Positions 61,243 through 64,000 of a DNA stretch of 64,000 nt are shown piece by piece. Made by a program: the position numbers and the translations under genes. Location of the stretch: contig CBDAPV010000002.1 of assembly GCA_965198715.1 (NCBI GenBank), forward strand, positions 558,001-622,000, written 5' to 3'. Positions within the stretch are counted from its first letter, which is position 1. Each line of letters opens with the position of its first letter. The notes beneath the pieces were generated by a model, which saw only the letters and a program-made list of their open reading frames with translations, was not told where the DNA came from and did not search any database. The stretch comes from RH-AL1 sp965198715 (lineage in GTDB: Bacteria > Pseudomonadota > Alphaproteobacteria > Rhizobiales > Beijerinckiaceae).

Positions 61243-64000
61243 GCCGCCGCCAGCATGTCGGCCAGGGTGGCGGCGTCGGAGTTGCGGCGGCTGGTCCAGA
61301 AGCCGCGGGTGGCGGCGTCGCGGAAGCGCTCGGCGATGGCGCGGGCGGCGTCGCGGTTGGCGTCGAGCAGGAAGGCGCGCACGTCCTCGGCGCCGCAGGT
61401 GGCGGCGAAGACCATGTCGAAATGCCGGCTCGTCGCCGCGTCGCTCATCACCGCGGCGGCATAGAGGTTGTCGACCGTCTCGGCGATTTCGGCGGCGCCG
61501 CGGTAGCCGTGGCGCATCTGGCCTTCGATCCAGCGCGGGTTGGCGGCGCGCCCGCGCACGATGCGCGCGATCTCCTCGGTCTGGGTCCGCACCTTGAGGC
61601 GTGCGGTCGAGGAGGTGTCGAGATGGTAGAGCGCCGGGGTGACGCCGAGCGTCTCGGCGGCGGCGGCGAAGCCCAGCTCGGCCTCGGTGGAGGCGGCGGA
61701 ATCCAGCGTGTCGAGATCGGCCATGTCGCCGGTGTGGACGAAGGCATCGGCGGCAGCCACGCGTCCGGCGAAGGCGCCATCGACCGCCTCGCCCAGCGCC
61801 TGCGCGCCGCCGTAGGCGTGAGAGCCGGCGGCGAGGTAGGTCTCGCCCAGGGTTTGCCGCGAGACCATCGTATCGGCGTCGATCGCGCGGGCGAGCCCGA
61901 GGCCGTAGCGCTCCGGCGCGTCGCCGAAGATGCGCCAGGGCCGGGCCTCGCCGGCGCGGCGGGCGGCGGCGAGCGGGTTGACCTCGTCGTCCTCGTCGAG
62001 CCCGGCCACGGCGCGCACGGCGTCGTCGAACATCGCGATCTGCGCCGGGAAGATGTCGCGGAACAGGCCGGAAATGCGCAGCGTGACGTCGACGCGCGGA
62101 CGCTCCATCGCGGCGAAGGGCAGGATCTCGAATCCGCCGACGCGGGCGCTGTCGTGGTCCCAGCGTGGGCGCACGCCGAGATGCGCCAGCGCCTGCGCGA
62201 GGTCCTCGCCGGCGGTGCGCATCGTGGCGCTGGCCCACAGGTCGAGCACCAGCGCGCGGGGCCACTCGCCGTGGTCCTGCGCGTGGCGCTCGGCGACGGC
62301 GTCGGCGGCGCGGCGGCCGATCTCGTACGCCGTGCGGCTGGGCACGGCGCGCGGGTCGGTGCCGTAGAGATTGCGGCCGGTGGGCAGCACGTCGGTGCGC
62401 CCGCGCGAGGGTGCGCCGGCGGGGCCGCCGGGCACGAAGCGGCCGGCCAGCGCGGCGAGGAGGCCGCGACGCTCGCCGGCGGCGCAGGCGAAGTCCTCGC
62501 CTCGCCCGAACACGTGCAGCCCGTCGCGGATGCGCATCTCCTTGACGTCGCAGAGCCACCCGTCGAGGGCCTGCAGGGCGTCGCCGCCGGCGGCGGCGTC
62601 GATGCCGGCCTCCGCCACCAGCCCGGTCTCGGCGGCGCGCTCGAGAATCGTGCGGGCGATCAGCCGGGCGCGCTTGGGATCGAGCGTATCGGCGGCGGCA
62701 TACTCGTCGAGCAGCGCCTCAAGCTCGGCGGCGGCGCCGTGCACGCCGGCCTCGATCAGAGGCGGCGTCAGGTGGCCGACCGTCACCGCCGCGTTGCGCC
62801 GCTTGGCCTGCGCCGCCTCGCCGGGGTTGTTGACGATGAAGGGGTAGATCAGCGGCGTCGGGCCGAGCAGCGCTTCCGGCGCGCAGCCTGACGTGAGCGC
62901 CACGGGTTTGCCGGGACACCATTCCAGGGTGCCGTGCGTGCCGCAATGGACGAGAGCGTGGGCTTGGAAGCTGTGCCGCAGCCAGAGGTAGAACGCGATG
63001 TAGGCGTGGGCCGGCGGCAGCCCCGTGTCGTGATACTGCGCCTGGCGAGCCGCGCGCGGCCCGCGGTCGGGCTGCAGCGCGAGGACGAGGTTCTGGGCTT
63101 GAAAGGTGCGGATTGGGAAAGTGGCGTCGACGAGGGTGGGATCGGTCGACGGGTCGCCCCAGGCGGCGGTGACGGCGGCGACGAAGGACGCGGGCAGGGT
63201 GCGGAGGAGCCGTTGGTAATCGCCTAGCGGCAGGGCCGCAGCCGAAGAACCGCGCTTCAAGGCTTCCATCAGGTCGGAGATGGGCGGCAGCTCGCCAATG
63301 TCGTATCCTCCGGCCCTCAAATCCTCGCAGACCGCCAGCACGCTGGCCGGGGTGTCGAGCCCCACGGCATAGCTTTCGCGGCCGAGCTTGCCGGGGTAGT
63401 CGGAGAGCACCATCGCCACCCGGCGCTGCGCCGCCGCTTTGCGCCGCAGCCTCGCCCAGGCCGCCGCCAGGTCGGCGACGAAGGCCACGCGGTCGGGCAG
63501 GGGACGGTGCACCTGGCGGGAGAACTCGAGCGCGTCGGAGCGCTCGCTCCCGGCCTTGCAGGAGATCGCGGCGGTGACGAGCCGCCCGTCCATCTCCGGC
63601 AGCACCACGTTCATGGCGAGGTCGGCCGGCCCGAGGCCGCGCGGGTTGGCGGCCCACGCCTCCTCGCTCGCCTGGCCGAGGATCGCCTGCAGCACGGTGG
63701 CGTCGGCGCGATCGAGCACGCTGGCGGCGCCGTCGGCGCCCTGGCCGGAGAAGGCGGTGAGGTTGACGATGACGTCGGGGCGCAGTTCGTCGATGTGCCT
63801 GGCGAGGATCGCGGCGGCGGCGGCATCCTTGAGGCTGGTGGCGTAGAGCGCCGTCACCGCCAAACCGCGGGCGGCGAGTGCGTCGGCCATGGCCGTCACC
63901 GGCGCGTGGTCGCCGGAGAGCACCATCGAGCGGTAGAAGGTGATCAGCGCCCGGCCGGCACTCGCGTCGGCTTCGCGGCAGCCGGCCACGAAGCGCCCGG
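61239..64000 (-). CDS. cobN: Aerobic cobaltochelatase subunit CobN (C-terminal part)
   Basis: Large subunit of the CobNST cobaltochelatase that inserts Co(II) into hydrogenobyrinate a,c-diamide with ATP. About 920 residues are visible; the family has about 1,250, so the 5' end lies past the window. Features are YRSMVLSGDHAPVTAMADAL, the VLSDYPGKLGRE strand, HDTGLPPAHAYIAFYLWL, HCGTHGTLEWCPGK (chelatase metal/substrate region) and LDTSSTARLKVRTQ near the end. The stop is coupled to cobG. cobS and cobT are not here. Confidence 0.95.
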   Translation of the reverse strand, partial: GRFVAGCREADASAGRALITFYRSMVLSGDHAPVTAMADALAARGLAVTALYATSLKDAAAAAILARHIDELRPDVIVNLTAFSGQGADGAASVLDRADATVLQAILGQASEEAWAANPRGLGPADLAMNVVLPEMDGRLVTAAISCKAGSERSDALEFSRQVHRPLPDRVAFVADLAAAWARLRRKAAAQRRVAMVLSDYPGKLGRESYAVGLDTPASVLAVCEDLRAGGYDIGELPPISDLMEALKRGSSAAALPLGDYQRLLRTLPASFVAAVTAAWGDPSTDPTLVDATFPIRTFQAQNLVLALQPDRGPRAARQAQYHDTGLPPAHAYIAFYLWLRHSFQAHALVHCGTHGTLEWCPGKPVALTSGCAPEALLGPTPLIYPFIVNNPGEAAQAKRRNAAVTVGHLTPPLIEAGVHGAAAELEALLDEYAAADTLDPKRARLIARTILERAAETGLVAEAGIDAAAGGDALQALDGWLCDVKEMRIRDGLHVFGRGEDFACAAGERRGLLAALAGRFVPGGPAGAPSRGRTDVLPTGRNLYGTDPRAVPSRTAYEIGRRAADAVAERHAQDHGEWPRALVLDLWASATMRTAGEDLAQALAHLGVRPRWDHDSARVGGFEILPFAAMERPRVDVTLRISGLFRDIFPAQIAMFDDAVRAVAGLDEDDEVNPLAAARRAGEARPWRIFGDAPERYGLGLARAIDADTMVSRQTLGETYLAAGSHAYGGAQALGEAVDGAFAGRVAAADAFVHTGDMADLDTLDSAASTEAELGFAAAAETLGVTPALYHLDTSSTARLKVRTQTEEIARIVRGRAANPRWIEGQMRHGYRGAAEIAETVDNLYAAAVMSDAATSRHFDMVFAATCGAEDVRAFLLDANRDAARAIAERFRDAATRGFWTSRRNSDAATLADMLAAA

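Noticed and set aside
61243..62559. Apparent 439-codon extension of cobG into cobN
   Set aside because: It is an Arg-rich shadow frame of cobN; the cobG ATG overlaps the cobN stop and fits the family start.

Overview
The window is GC-rich chromosomal DNA of an alphaproteobacterium, most likely order Hyphomicrobiales. The signs are a UvrB with a long N-terminal extension, the sdhCDAB order, the aerobic (cobG/cobN) cobalamin route, PCu(A)C, selB, madLM, and dense intergenic palindromic repeats of the kind seen in that order. No rRNA or CRISPR array is present. One tRNA (Gly, anticodon TCC) was found.

Layout. 1-5.9 kb is ordinary core: an SDR tail, DUF309, a transglutaminase-like protein, a copper chaperone and uvrB. 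5.98-7.84 kb is a conspicuously AT-richer two-gene cassette: an HD-domain phosphohydrolase overlapping a YwgA/Panacea-like protein. 7.9-9.9 kb holds almost no intact gene: a DUF559 nuclease pseudogene sits between direct repeats and a large inverted repeat. 9.9-28.9 kb is an accessory island. It contains a complete-looking exopolysaccharide system: a fused TagA-type glycosyltransferase/phosphoglycosyltransferase, a nucleotidyltransferase-like protein, Wza, a Wzz/GumC-like protein, a polymerase/ligase, a Wzx flippase, three GT2s, an OpgC-like acyltransferase and a broken SGNH hydrolase. A STAS protein, an Hpt protein and an NtrC-type sigma-54 activator accompany them. Four sigma-54 (-24/-12) promoter-like sites lie 31-34 nt upstream of the first genes of its transcription units, so the on-board activator probably controls the whole cluster. 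The island ends with an IS1380 remnant, a 2OG-Fe(II) oxygenase, an AT-rich stretch and an integrase remnant beside the 3' end of tRNA-Gly.

28.9-64 kb is core metabolism: biotin (bioD-bioF divergent from bioA), a gluconolactonase-like protein, malonate transport (madLM), typA, selB, topoisomerase IB, trmO, an ABC exporter, a sulfite-oxidase-like protein with a ClC-type channel, gpsA, the sdh operon, a peptide-binding protein, and cobalamin genes (cobM, cobE, cobL, cobK, cobJ, cobG, cobN).

Most notable: (1) a vapD gene sits between sdhA and sdhB, flanked by a 9-bp direct repeat that duplicates the sdhB start. (2) A family of about 170-bp palindromic repeats includes one copy inserted in frame inside cobG and two that supply the C-terminal tails of cobG and cobE, comparable to Rickettsia palindromic elements. 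(3) Other repeat families flank small nuclease genes (GIY-YIG, DUF559), suggesting repeat-nuclease partnerships. (4) The polysaccharide island appears to be under sigma-54 control. (5) The HD + YwgA-like cassette is a possible defence or stress module.
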